Source: Favolaschia claudopus (lineage: Eukaryota > Basidiomycota > Agaricomycetes > Agaricales > Mycenaceae). Taken from it: DNA of 64,000 nucleotides. The notes beneath the pieces were generated by a model. That model did no database searches and was not told where the DNA came from. It saw nothing but the letters and a program-made list of their open reading frames with translations. Below are positions 36,052-48,400 of the stretch, piece by piece. Location: the NCBI GenBank assembly GCA_037176885.1, contig JAWWNJ010000225.1, positions 177,767-241,766 on the forward strand, read 5' to 3'. Both the position numbers and the translations under genes were made by a program. Positions within the stretch are counted from its first letter, which is position 1, and the number at the start of each line of letters is the position of its first letter.

Positions 36052-39000
36052 TCACTTCGACCTAAACTCCTCGATGACTGAGCGCGGCGTGATATACTTA
36101 CCAATCGTCGTGAATGAGTGTTCAATGCTAGGGGCGACGCCGGTTAGTTCCTCACTCGGATTTTCTTAGAACACTACTAGTAAATTACTTACCCAAAAGC
36201 AGCTGGCCCTCCGCTCTGCAATCCCGCTTCTGTGTGCCAGAGAGGCGAACCAGCCATTACAATCACTGAGCGAATCGGTGAGATAAGGAGTGCACTAGAA
36301 CACCTCATGCGTTGAACGCACCTGTCACCCTGAGGCCGTAGCAGTCTGACACCAAACTTCAGTAACAGTGAAATTTGATTCAGATAGTCCACTCACAGTC
36401 CTGTGACCCTAGATAAGAACCGCTTTGCGAATCCAAGACCGAAATCAAATCAGGGACTATTGCTGCCAACTAAGCGAAGGAGTTCTAGGATTCAGCGCAC
36501 TCGTCATCGTAAAATGCTTACAGTTCGGGATCCATCTTCTTTTTCGGTGTAAGCACACAAGTTCTCGTTTGAAATGGAATGACCATGTGGTCTCCGTGAA
36601 CAGTAGTGCCAGGACTTGGAGTTGGCGACGAATTCTCTAGTTCGTCATCGGGTAGCTGAGCAATGCGGATTTCTCCCCATGTAAATCCCGCGCGCACTTC
36701 CTTGAAGAGTTTGAAATAATATTAGTCGTGCACTTTGTACAGTAGATTGTAGATTGGCTTGCCCTGGAGCAATTGACAATCTTGCCAACAAATAGGCAGA
36801 CCCCACTTTGCAGCTGCAAAATGGCTTCCGGTATACCTTTCAGATTACTGGACATCGAATTGAGTTGTGTTGTCACAAAGCGTCGAACGAGATCTTACTT
36901 AGATTGACGACCCACAGAAATAGCCCTGCCGATTTGCCAGGCTTGACTGATTGTCCCGCGTGATTCCGTAGTCCCTAGCCTCGCTCACAGGCAACGGGAA
37001 CAGCAAAGAGCAGCTGAAGATCCCATTTCTGTGGCTACAGTGCGCATCAGGGTTTCGACCATATACTCATTCTTGACTTTGGTAAGAAGCTGCACTCATC
37101 AACAAGGATTTCGGATTGAGCAAGTCAAAATATTTACGACGACATTATTATCACCATCACACAATGCAGCAGGGGTGAGTCTTCCCAATGCGATGAGTAT
37201 TGTTCCCACAACCGAAGGAGAGAACTGACGCATTAGGCCGACCGTAGACCGCTTGAAGGCAATCAAACGAACTGTCAAATTCGCACCACAGGCTGCTCAC
37301 CGGGTAGAACCTGGTTCAGCTTGGGATACGCTGATGGAGATTCGTGAGCACGCCATGACCAGCCGATAACACGCACCACGACCCATTAGATCCCCATCAA
37401 ACGCAGGTATTCCATAGGAAGCACTCATTACGAGGGATTGCATCCCATTGCTACCTCCAATTTCATCGCTAAGAACGGTAGAGAGAGGTTAATCAAAAGC
37501 ATCAGCCGCACAGTTCACGAACCATAGAGTCGCCGCAAACTTTGAGACTCCGCAATACTTGGCAAGCTCTGTGCCAGCTTCCAAGATATCCGCGGCAGCT
37601 GTCAGCCGTTCTGAACCGACCGAAGGTGAACCCATGAAACCTTGCAAGAGTCATGAAAAGCTAATATCGACCGACTAAGTTGCGAAACATACAGCCCCGA
37701 ACAAGCACAGCGTCATCGGCAAGAGACAAGTGGTCGACGATCCGGATGCTCTTGCCCTCACGCATCAGCTGCCTTGCTTTCAGATACGTTGGATATGGAT
37801 TGCCGCCTCCGCCCTGTACAACGATTACGGTGCTCAGTCCTACGCTTTCGCACAACGAAATCGAACGAACCGTGCCAAGGACTCCACATCCTTCCTGAAT
37901 GAAGACTAGCGAACAATCAAACGAGTCATCATGATTCTCAGGAGATGCTCACGTAGATCGGTCTCGCTCACAATCCACTCATCTCCTATAATCTCGGGAC
38001 GATATGACTGGTAGTCGATTCTTTGTGAGCCGTCACTCCAAGCGGGAATAATTTCCTGCGGCCCTTCTGTTGTTTCATCCTCGATGGCCTGGTATTCGTC
38101 ATTGGTCTGCGGTACATTGTACTCGTCGCGTATGGCGAGGTCGCCGATGGCCTTGACGATGATACGAGTTGCTTGATTAGTTACATACTGAGATTGAGTC
38201 AACAAGAAGATCGACAAGTGAAGACATTCATGGCAAACCTGAACGGGAAGGACATCGACTTCGGCAACAGCTATAGTAGTAGGCTCAGCTCCCGCTGCGA
38301 CAGCCTTTGAGACGGCAAGGGTTTTGAAGTTTTCCAAGACTTCGGGAAGTTGTTTTCCTTCAAGTATCTCGATTGTATCGACATCCCCAGATACCCTGGC
38401 GATTGCTGCGCCAACGGCATTTGCGACATCGTGAAATGGCGGGATGCTGCGGGGTATTGGGGGAGGGAATTGAGAGGATGGAAATAACACACATAATTTC
38501 GTTGACACCCTTCAGCTGCTGAGGCACAAGAATGGAACCACCACCGACTAGCAAGACTGTACAATCTTCCGGCACGGTTTTCATACGGTCGATGGTGTTC
38601 TACCAATCCATTAAGCGATGATCTGCAAGATAGAGTTCAAGTTTGAGACCTCAAGCAATCTTGTGGTGACTACTCTAGCTCGAGCGACCAAGTCCTCAGC
38701 AACATTTTCCAACTTGCTGGGATCGCCAATGTTTCCTGCACCGGAACGCACGGCAACGTCGGTGGCCGTCAGAACTTGCCCTCCAAAAATTTTGGCATCG
38801 CGAAGGAGCTATGTATATTGTTCATTGAGTACGATTGCGATTTCGAACCGAAACGAAGACGACAAACATGATGTCCGACAGAATCCGGTCCAACAGTCAC
38901 ACGACCATCGGCAATGGTGCGCACCTCGAGACCCTCCTCCTAGTCCTATGGATTGAACATCTGGCATAGAAAAGCTAGAAACACGGTAAGACGGGCATCA

Positions 39001-40482
39001 GAAATCAATGATTGACCGACTTCGTTCGAATACCGCCAACTGTTATAATTTCGTTCGTTAGTTGTAGCCGTCGTGATGGGTTTCAAACTACCTTCCACGA
39101 ACGCTGCTGCTTGCCTGGGTAGACCGCTGGGAAGCAGCACACCAACGTCGGTTGTGGTTCCACCAACGTCTACAACGATCAGGTTTTTACCAGTTAATTC
39201 CTTCCTTCTTAGATCAATCCTGCTAGAAACGAGGCTCCTGGAAGCCTATCAGTTGAAATTTACGTGAAGAAAGACAACTGCAATATACCCCGCATGGAAT
39301 TAGTAGCTCCTGAGCAAAAGGTTCGAATCGGAGTCTGGCGGCATCTTCTGCGCTCATGAGCGTGCCATCGTTCTACAGCGAGCACCATAGAACTGAGTCA
39401 TACGGAGAAAATAGTTGACCAAACCTGAGTGAGATATAACGGGCAAAGTAACCCTAGTCGCTTCATTGCATCTTGAAAACCGCGAATAGTCCGCCGCGCA
39501 TAGGCTCCGATAGCTGCATTGAGGATCGAGGCGTTCTCGCGCTCGATGAAACCGAGTTGAGCAACTGATCAAGGAATGTAAGCTGGCACTGTTCCAGGAG
39601 AAAACAACGTACCATCTCGTGAGCACACAATGCGAACTTCAGGGCCGAGTTCTTCGCGTAATATATCGCGCGCAGCATATTCATTCGAACCGGTGACATC
39701 CAGAGGAGAAACTACCATAAAAATTTGGTAAGTCAAATGGCAGTGGTGTACAACATGTAGAACGAACTGACATATACCAACAAGGACTATATCCTTGATT
39801 CCTTTCGACTTGATTTTCTGAGCTTGTTCAGTGACCTCGGCTTGATTATTTCGTTGATCGGGCGGCCATCTCTGTGAAAGATTTTGGTGAGGTCGGTATT
39901 CACTCGATACCCGGAGGACCAAACATCTGAAGTCCGCCCGTGATAATTGCGGTATGGCCATTGATGAGTGATGTGAGATGCGGAGGAAAATCGACAAACT
40001 ATCTCAGGTGAAAAGCTGCAAAGGCAATAGATAAATAGCAACTTACAGGTGGAAGCTCGAATGTGTATGGAGCAGCGAGACGGATGACGGCGACTTTGGA
40101 TAATCTTCTCCGATCAGCTTGAACCACCGCATTGATGAAATGCTAGAGTTCATTTGACCGAAGGCCTAGGCTGCAAACTCTTGATCATGATATACTGTAC
40201 TTACAGTGGTCCCGATGGTCAAGCTGAGAATCTTGTGTGTGTTGATATTGGCATCAGAGATGACCTTCCGCACGGCTGCCTCAATCCCTTCCGTCACATT
40301 CACCGAGGTTTCGTGTTTGGTGCTTGAGATAACACCTCTTGTTTGGGGGTTGGAGATGGCTGCAAGGTCGATGATTGCTGCATCGGTGTTGGTACCTATA
40401 GGGAAGAGGTAGTGCTGAGACTCAGGCGAAACGCAAGACTTGTTGGGTCGCACCTCCCACATCGACTCCAATGCGGTACATA
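36052..40482 (-). CDS. Hydantoinase/oxoprolinase A domain fused to DUF917
   Basis: Large intracellular protein of about 1000 residues. The N-terminal half is a hydantoinase/5-oxoprolinase-type ATPase: MYRIGVDVGG then GTNTDAAIIDLA (first phosphate-binding site), LTIGTTVSTV, ITGGLQMFGPPGIE, RENASILNAAIGAYA, and a second site NLIVVDVGGTTTDVGVLLPS. The C-terminal half is DUF917: STVIVVQGGGGNPYPTYLKA, GFMGSPSVGSERL, ASYGIPAFDGDLMGR, TISQAWQIGRAISVG, MAGSPLWHTEAGLQSGGPAAFG, and the end GKYITPRSVIEEFRSK. The substrate is not known. Many introns; exon edges are approximate. At least two single-base shifts break the frame, near 36568 (in NENLCAYTEKEDGSR) and near 39846. It is divergent from an amidohydrolase gene. 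Confidence 0.88.
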
Positions 40483-40703
40483 GTGAGTGAGAGAAGGGTG
40501 GGTAATGCGGTGACACATATTATTGAACCGGGCGATAGGCTGAGATTGGGCTGAGATAGGCTGTAGTGAAGGGTTCTTGATCGCAAAGTCGAGGAAGCGA
40601 GTCCCTTGGACGAGAGAAGGAGCGCCTGCCGTATTGATCCTTCGGATGTATCCGGCCGCCGCGCACAGTCCTGACCAAGTCACCAAATCCTGACTGGCGC
40701 GGA
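40483..40703. promoter_or_regulatory. Divergent promoter region, hydantoinase-DUF917 / amidohydrolase
   Basis: About 220 bp between start codons pointing apart. Two genes for ring- or amide-bond hydrolysis share it, which suggests common regulation. Confidence 0.55.
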
Positions 40704-43700
40704 ATGGACTCCAAAGTTGACCGGACGCGTCTCGGGCGACGTTCGGTAGCTGTGGCTCTGGTTCTCTTATTCACTTTGAACTTGGTCGTCTTTGGGTCAT
40801 TTCATGGGTCTGAGCAATCCACAACTCTTCCACCGCACTTCGACAAGATACTTTCGCGCTGTCGCGCCCTCAATGTCACACCTGCACCGGCCCCTTCGTT
40901 TCATCTCAGAACTCAGTCGGATAGGTTCCAAAAAGGAACACGCGCAGTACTCGTTAAGAATGCGACCATTTGGACGGGACGCGTTGACGGTCTTGAGGTC
41001 CTCAAAGGCGATGTATTTATGGATGGAGGAATTATTGTCGCTGTGGGAGTTATCGAAAAGTCTGTATTGAGCGCGCTCGAACACGATACAATTGACGCTG
41101 AGGTTGGTCGAGATCACTTCAGTGCTCATTGTACTGTTTTGAATCATTGCTAGGGGGGCCTGGGTTACTCCTGGGTATGTCGTCTCATTTTCCGCTGTAC
41201 CTCCCAGACAGAAGAAAATATCAGAATAGTGGATATGCATTCACATCTGGCGGTGGGCCCGTCCCCCGAGTTAAGAGGAGCGGCGGACAGCAACTCACAC
41301 AAGGGTCTCGTCCTGCCGTTCCTGCGTAGTTTGGATTCTTTGAACACCCATGACGACGGTTTTGCTCTGGCAGTTGCAGGAGGAGTCACGACCAGTCTGA
41401 TTTTGCCGGGCTCGGCGAATGCAATGGGTCCGTTGCGATATCCTGTTGCGTTCCCGTCTCATTCGGCTTTGAAGGTGGACAGGCATTCGCTATGAAACTA
41501 CGCCCAACCGAAGAGAGGTCCTCAATGTCTCTGCTGTTGGAGCCGCCGTATGGAATAAATGGCTCCGACGTGGACTATACTATCCCTCCTCGTTGAGACA
41601 CATGAAGTTCGTCAATTGCCTCGTGCCGTCGTTTTCCGTCTGATAGCTCATTTTGATAGACATGCGTGTGGTTAGTACCCAGTCTACTTCGAGTAAATCT
41701 TAATCACTTTGCTCTTAGGTGAAAATCCTGGTGAGAAAAATCGCTAATTACCAGACCAGTGCATATGCATATGCCATATCCTTAGCCCGAGTGTACCAGG
41801 GGACCCGTATGGATACCGTATGGAGTTTACGCAAGGCGTAAGACCCTCAGTTCATGGTCGTTCTCAACCTGAGTGATCATGAATGAACAGATACGATGAG
41901 GCTCGCACAATGAAAAAAGCCAGGATGAATATTGTGCCAAAGCTCTGTCTGGGCGATGGGCGGGCCTTGGTAGCTTCCCCTCCGAACTGGCGTTAGAGGT
42001 ATCTACCGATTCTCACCACTTTCCTCATGACTTATAGCCATTGAAAAGGCTTTAGTCGACATTCTCCGCGGTAAATTCAAAGTGCATACTCACTGCTATG
42101 AGGCGGTAGACATCGACGCCTTCTCTCGTCTATCGGCTGAGATGCAATTCCCCGTTGCAAGTTATCACCACGCACATGGCTGGTTGCATTTGTATTGGTT
42201 CATGGTGATCTTGACTAACAGCTTATCAGAGTCGTACCTTGTCCCACAAGTGTTGAAAAATAGCTACGGTGGTGCACCTGGGTCGGCAATATTTTCGACT
42301 TTCTCGAGGTTGTTCTCATTATTTAGTTGATCTTCCGCTTTGTCTGAACGCAGTTTCCAGATACAAGCGTGAGTCATATAGGCACTCCGAGTTTGCTGCC
42401 AAGATTCTCGCGGATAATGGGCTCAAGGTCGTCATGAAGGCAAGTCCAAACTGAGTTGATATCATGACCGACTCTCATCCAAGAGAACAGAGTGATCATT
42501 CTGCTATTGTATCTCGATACTTGGTGCATGAAGCTCGAATAGCACACTACTATGGGTTGAGTTCCAGTCTCGCACTGGCTTCTGTGACCTCGACTCCCTC
42601 TCAAATCATGGGTTTGGGGCACCGCATCGGGTTTGTGAAGCAAGGTATGTCTTTGTTAAATATGACTGATTCATCTTCATCCTACCATCAGGATACGATG
42701 CTGACATTATCTTGTGGGACTCGCACCCCTTGGCTCTTGGCGCGACACCGTCCCAGGTGTACATTGACGGAGTCCCGCAGTTCAAGAAGCCGTATGTGTC
42801 GCCAAAACCTGCCTCGTCACAGCGAGCCCCCAAAACGCCTGATTTCTCGAAAGAGGTTACGGATACAATTACACACGAGGGCTTGCCGCCTCTAGAACCT
42901 ACCACTCGAACGTCAGGACCCGTCGTCTTCTTGAATGTATCTCAACTTTGGATGCGGGAGGGAGCCGGTGATATTCGCATGACTGAAGTTGCGGCAAATG
43001 TGCTTTTTAAAGATGGAGAACTGGTTTGGTCTGGGTCCGATGACGAATTACCTTTCGTGGAGGGAGCAACGACCGTAGATTTACAGGGAGGGAGTATCTC
43101 TCCTGCGCTTGTATCTGCAGGCTCGGCTTTGGGTCTTCAAGAGATTGCTATGGAGCCGTCTACTGCAGACGGATTAGTATTCGATCCGTTGGCCATGGAC
43201 ATACCTCGTATTCTTGGCGAACGTACACTCATTCGGGCTGTTGACGGTCTGCAGTTTGGAACGCGGGACGCTTTGTACATTGAATACTGGCTTATTGTGA
43301 AAGTATTGCTAAAACTGTTTACAGATTGGCATACAGAGGTGGCGTAGCGACCGCCGTAACCGCACCCGCTGGCGAAGGAGTTTTTCGAGGTCTTAGTACA
43401 TTCATCTCGCTTGGCTCGCGCAATTCTCTGGAGAAAGGAGCAGTTCTGCAGCAAATTGCGGCTGTTCACGTTGCTGTTAGTCTGCAATTTGAAAGTTCTG
43501 TTAGCACCCAGATCGCTACACTTCGGCGGCTTCTGTTGGAGTCTTCGAACGATGAGCAAGAATTCGGGTTCCAGCAGACTAGCAAGGTAAGTTTTTACTT
43601 TGGTGCGCTCCTCCAACGAATAAACCGTTCGATGCAGGGTTCCATTCCACTGGTTATCACTGTTGATAATGCGGATGTTATGGCTAGCTTGTTGCAGTTG

Positions 43701-44304
43701 AAGAGAGAGGTTGAAGCGCATCACAACAAGACCATGAAGATGACCTTCATCGGTGGAGCGGAAGCGCACTTGCTCGCGTCTGAGATCGCCTCGATGGGCG
43801 TGGGGGTCATTTTGGCCCCTCCGCGATCATATCCGTACAACTGGGAACAGCGAAGAATGTGTGTCTCGTCGCGGACGCCCTTCCATTTTTATTGAATGCT
43901 CATGACACTCGTAGTCTTGCTGGCCCTCCATTGACAGCGCAGAGTTCCGCTGCTTGGCTAGCGTCGCATGGCGTCACGGTCGGACTAGGTCCAGAAAGCA
44001 TTTTCGGGCAGCCGATCATGAGTACTTGGGCAGTCCGAAATCTTCGTTTCGATATGGCTTGGGTGCGGTCTGGTTCATATTCCGATCTAGCTTTACACTG
44101 ACCAAGTCGCGTAGGTCGCTTTGGAATCAGGAGGTTTCCGTCTCGAAAGAGGATGCTCTGGCCATGGCATCGTCGAACATCGAGAAATTGCTTGGTGTTC
44201 ATTCAGGTCCGAACAGCGAGTTCGTTGCAACCCAAGGAGGCGACCTCTTCTCGATGGAATCCAAAGTTGTTGCCATGATATCCGGAAAAACGTCGCGTCG
44301 TTGA
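40704..44304 (+). CDS. Membrane-anchored amidohydrolase family protein
   Basis: Predicted metal-dependent hydrolase, imidazolonepropionase-like. A single N-terminal transmembrane segment (SVAVALVLLFTLNLVVFGSF) follows a short basic tail, so the enzyme domain probably lies in the secretory lumen or outside. The catalytic core begins AVLVKNATIWTGRVDGLEVL. The metal site GIVDMHSHLAVG lies at 41224-41260, followed by AVAGGVTTSLILPGSAN, FKVHTHCYEAVD, EFAAKILADNGLKVVMK, GYDADIILWDSHPLALGATP. A second, more degenerate amidohydrolase-like half follows (VVFLNVSQLWMREG, ISPALVSAGSALGLQE, GVGVILAPPRSYPYN). Many introns; exon edges are approximate. A run of six G at 41153-41158 probably has one G too many, since one fewer gives EGAWVTPGIVD. 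Confidence 0.85.
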
Positions 44305-44510
44305 CATATTTTGAAAGTAGTACAGCTGCTGAAAATCAGCGATCTATGATAATGGTACAAAAGCAAGCTGGGGCATTGGGTATCGTAAATAGATAATGGA
44401 TGACCTTCCTTCCACCGCCACCAGTATAGAAATCTTGAGCGTAATCCATTCTCGACCTGTCCTTGGTTGAATGACTTGACTCTCTTTGATTTCCAAGGCA
44501 CTGAGCACAC

Positions 44511-45405
44511 TCAAAAGATGGCCCGCACAAGTCCCCCGCCCGACCTGCATCCCAGATGTCAATGAATTCAACATCTTGTTCAGTGAGCCGACTCACCGCT
44601 GCTCCAGCACCGAAGCCCAAACCACCAGCAGCTGAGTGGGCCATCTAAAATTTGGCGCAAGGATGTCGTAAAGAGATTGGGACAAGACATGGGCGGTTGT
44701 TGCGTGAGATTGGTAATCACAGCAAATGAAGAGCATAGCAGACGCACCGTATCGCCATACTTCCCATACTTGCTCTTCTTTGCTTCCTGACCAGGGTCCT
44801 GTTGTAGTCCGACAGAATTGGTGCCGCCTCCGGGGGGCTGGTGGGACATCGCGGCCCTGGTGAGCCGCCATGAACGGTCGATATGCAGGCTTGGCACCCC
44901 CGTTGGAATTTGCCGCTGCAGGGGGGAGTCGTCGTGCAGCAGCAGGGGCAGAGGCAGCAACAGGGGCGGTGATCTTCTCCACATAGGCGGAAGGGAATAA
45001 TGCTTGTTTTCCATTGAACCTTCCCATCCACCAGTCGCTGTTTTCTTCTTTGACGACCTCGATGATGTCGCCGACAGAGAAAGATAGATCGTCGGGTTCT
45101 TGGCCGTTCTCATTATAGGGCCACAGAGCTCGGGCCCTGAGTGACAGCGGGTGCTGCGGGGGCGCTTACTCGAGGAGCATACGGTACTGGCGCTGCGACT
45201 GGTGGAGCAGCAGTCGTTGAATTGGGGAGTTTTGCAAGGAAGAGAGAAGCGTCGTGCTGAGAGATGTAATTTTTGGGAAACCAAGAAGTTCACGTTACTG
45301 TATATATTCGGGGATCGGTGAGAATAAAGCAAAGACAGAGATGGAGGCGCATGTATACCTTTCGACCTGAGAAACGACATGGGCGAGCAGAGCAGCCTCA
45401 GACAT
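44511..45405 (-). CDS. SH3-domain protein of the LSB1/PIN3 type, copy A
   Basis: Cytoplasmic adaptor; yeast relatives bind the actin nucleation factor Las17. N-terminus MSEAALLAHVVSQVE, then a linker rich in Ala and Pro (APVPYAPRVSAPAAPA). The SH3 domain follows (ALYNENGQEPDDLSFSVGD, then IIEVVKEENSDWWMGRFNGK, LFPSAYVEKI). Then come a second Ala/Pro-rich linker and the conserved C-terminus KKSKYGKYGDTMAHSAAGGLGFGAGAA. The frame then reads GRGTCAGHLL, but deleting one G of the run at 44539-44541 gives AVGGGLVRAIF and a stop at 44511-44513, the expected family ending. A paralogue lies at 52327-53434. Its start is 92 bp from that of NUP159 on the other strand. Confidence 0.88.
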
Positions 45406-45497
45406 GGTGGTACAGCCAAAAGATGAAAGCGGTGTTGTGGCCCGCTTTTAGCGTTGATGGCTTCCGCGTCACGTCGCGTCCGTTACACACTGACTCC
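45406..45497. promoter_or_regulatory. Divergent promoter spacer, SH3 copy A / NUP159
   Basis: 92 bp between two start codons pointing apart, so the core promoters must overlap. No TATA box seen. Confidence 0.5.
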
Positions 45498-48400
45498 ATG
45501 TCGGTCGCGCCATTGAGCAGACCAACCGAGTCGCAGGTCAAGCTAGACCAGACTCCAAAATCTACCAAATTCCGATGGGTTCAACGTTCGGTCAATTCTT
45601 GTCTTCTCCATTCGTCGCTAAGTTGTTTGTAGTGGCCCACTTTTCGTCTTTTGAACAAGCAAACGCGCGTAACATTATCACCTGAGTTTCTGGATCCTTC
45701 AAACGTACGGAGGGTAACTGGCCATTGCAAATGCCAATGGTGGCTTGTTTGCAGCTACTACTTCTGCAGGTACTCAATTTCGAGCTCTAGTTGTCTTTGG
45801 CTGAGGGTGAACAGGTCTTATTATTTCGCCATTGAGCGAACTACGGGACGCCTTCAACACTTCGAGTGACACCGTTTTCACTCCCAAACGAACCCTTCCA
45901 TACAATCCTGTTTCCGTCGCATTTGCATGCAATGACACGCGTCTGTTGGCTGGAACTGGAACAGGCGAAATTCTGTGTTCGATGTTGCCCAGTTGAGCTC
46001 GTCCTCCGCGCAGGTAGATCCGATTCAAGTATTGCAGGGATCCTCGAGTCCTGCCTCGCAAATTCTGCCCAACCCTAGCAACGAAGCTGAACTCGCGCAG
46101 TTGGTGGCCATTGTGAGGGTGGATGGAATGGTGCAAATGCATGACATGCAGATGAACTCCAAAGGTGCTTGGGCTGGAACCGGTTTGGAGAGTACTCCTG
46201 TGGCAGGTGTGTTTGTTATTTGGAAATCTCCTTCTCACAACAACTGAACTTTTTCAGCGTCCTGGTCTCCGAAGGGAAAACAGCTCGCGATAGGCTTGCG
46301 CTCTGGCGATATCCTCACAGTTGGATTGACCAACAACAGCACGCCCCTAAAGCATATACCAGCCACTGCGTCAACAGCTCTTGCTGTCTCTGCATGGGTC
46401 GGCCCCGCCTTTCACGTTCCGAACAAGCTACGAGGCGAACGCTGTCGATCCGCCTCACCATATCGTTTCCTTGGATAGCAAAGCCAACACGGCGGCCTTC
46501 GTCCAGCTCGTACATCCATTCCCTTTATCCGGCCGTTCTCAGAATGCGCAAGTTTTAGTTTTACCTCGTTGGGATCACGATCCAGGTTCACCATCCGCCG
46601 ACGAAGCCCAAAGCTCTAATCGTGGTAGGAGATTCCTCCTCTACAGACAATGAGGTTCTCGGGAATACTGGGCCGCGTTGGTTTCAACAGTCGCAGGAAA
46701 ACCAACTAAGTATACCTTTGGACAAGAATGACAACGACCACCTTCCTTCTTACTTTGGATGTGGACTTGACCGGCGAGATGCCCATCATGTACGCTTATC
46801 TGAACGATGGCACGATACAAGGGTGGTATATAACCCATTCGGATGCGAAGCAATATGCTGGACTGGTGGGGGCTGGCCAGACGTCCTCCTGCTGGTGGCC
46901 AGTCAGTTGGCAATGCTTCTTTTGCCCAGCAACAAGTTTATCCACCGTCCACGTCTCCTTTTCCTCAAACCAACAACATCTGCATTTGGACAGTCATCCG
47001 GCTTTGGACAATCGTCGACTTCGGCCTTTGGTGGTCAGGGACAAGCTCAATCCCCGCCAGCGTTCGGGCAAAACCAAACTGCATCAGCGTTCGGCCAATC
47101 AGGATTTGGTCAACAGCCAGCGTTTGGCCAAAGTTCGTTTGGGCGCACAGTCTTCTGCCATTCAATGCTTCAAACACCACAACCGCGTTTGGCGATTTGC
47201 CAACGTCAACAACGCCTTTACATCTTCCAGCGGTGGCGCGTTTGATTCCTCCAGCAACGCGCCCCCATCCTGCGCCTCCACTATCATCGGCCCCTTCTGT
47301 TTCGATGAGTGATGCCACGCCTTCCTTTGGTGGTTTATCTCTCGGCAGCTCGTCCTCTGAAGACACGAAAAATAAGCCTATAGGCGGAGGAATGTTCGGC
47401 ACCCCAGCTCCGCTTCCACTACCTCCCAACCACCCGGCGAACCAACCCTCCACCCCCAACGCCTTCGAACTTTTCGGATCCGGTTTTTGGTCAACGCCCG
47501 CTAGTGGCTTCGGTGCTTTCGGGCGGTGTCACGAGCGGAGCCTTTGGGAACCCCAAACCAACGAGCGCTTTAGGTGGTGGAGGCGCATTCAGCGGCGTAG
47601 CCTTCGCGAGGTGGCGGCAGTACCAGCAGCTCCAACACTACATCATCAACTACGAACAGCACTGCTTCGCCAGCCTTTGGAAAGACGGGTTTTGGACAGA
47701 CAGGATTTGGGTTCGGGCAGACAGGTTTCGGACAAAAACCTGCGTCTGCGTTTGGAAGCACTGGATTTGGGTCTCAGGGGACAGCCTCGGCATTCAGTGC
47801 GTTCGCGGTTTCTGGACCGACGGGTTTCGGAACCGGTAACTCTGGTAATTCCGCTTTTGGTGTAGGAGGAACCACCGCTGCCCCTCCAGCTTCAACAACA
47901 CCCACTGCACCATCTTCCGGAGGTTTCGGTGCATTCTCTTCCCAGGGACCCTCAACATTTGGTGCCACTGGCTCAAACACTGCAAGTGTTTTCGGAGCGG
48001 ATCATCATCGTCTCCCGCTAGTGTCTTTGGTACGAATACGAACGCAAATACTCCCCCCACCAACTCCGTAGCGTCAGCGTTTTCTGGTTTTGCCGCCCCT
48101 AGTAATTCTCTCTTTGGGACCAAAGACCTCCGCAGCCCTCTGAGACGGCGCAGCCCGATTCTACATCCTCGTCTCCCGAACCCTCTGAAGCTCCCAGATC
48201 GCTGTCGCCCGGGGATAGTCCTCCACCAGTGTCATCTCCGCCGCAGTTCACAACTTCCAGTCCAGCAACGAGTGGTAATGCGTTTGGAAATTTGAAAGCT
48301 GCATCGTCTGGTTTCAAGCCTGCCTCGGGTTTCGGGGCCTTTGCACCGCTGCTACCCCCTCCTTCTTCTCCCTTCTTCAATGCTGGCCAAACGGCCAAAA

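Noticed and set aside
39312..39330. tRNA T-loop-like GGTTCGAATC
   Set aside because: It lies inside the hydantoinase coding sequence (LRFEPFAQ on the minus strand) and has no surrounding cloverleaf.
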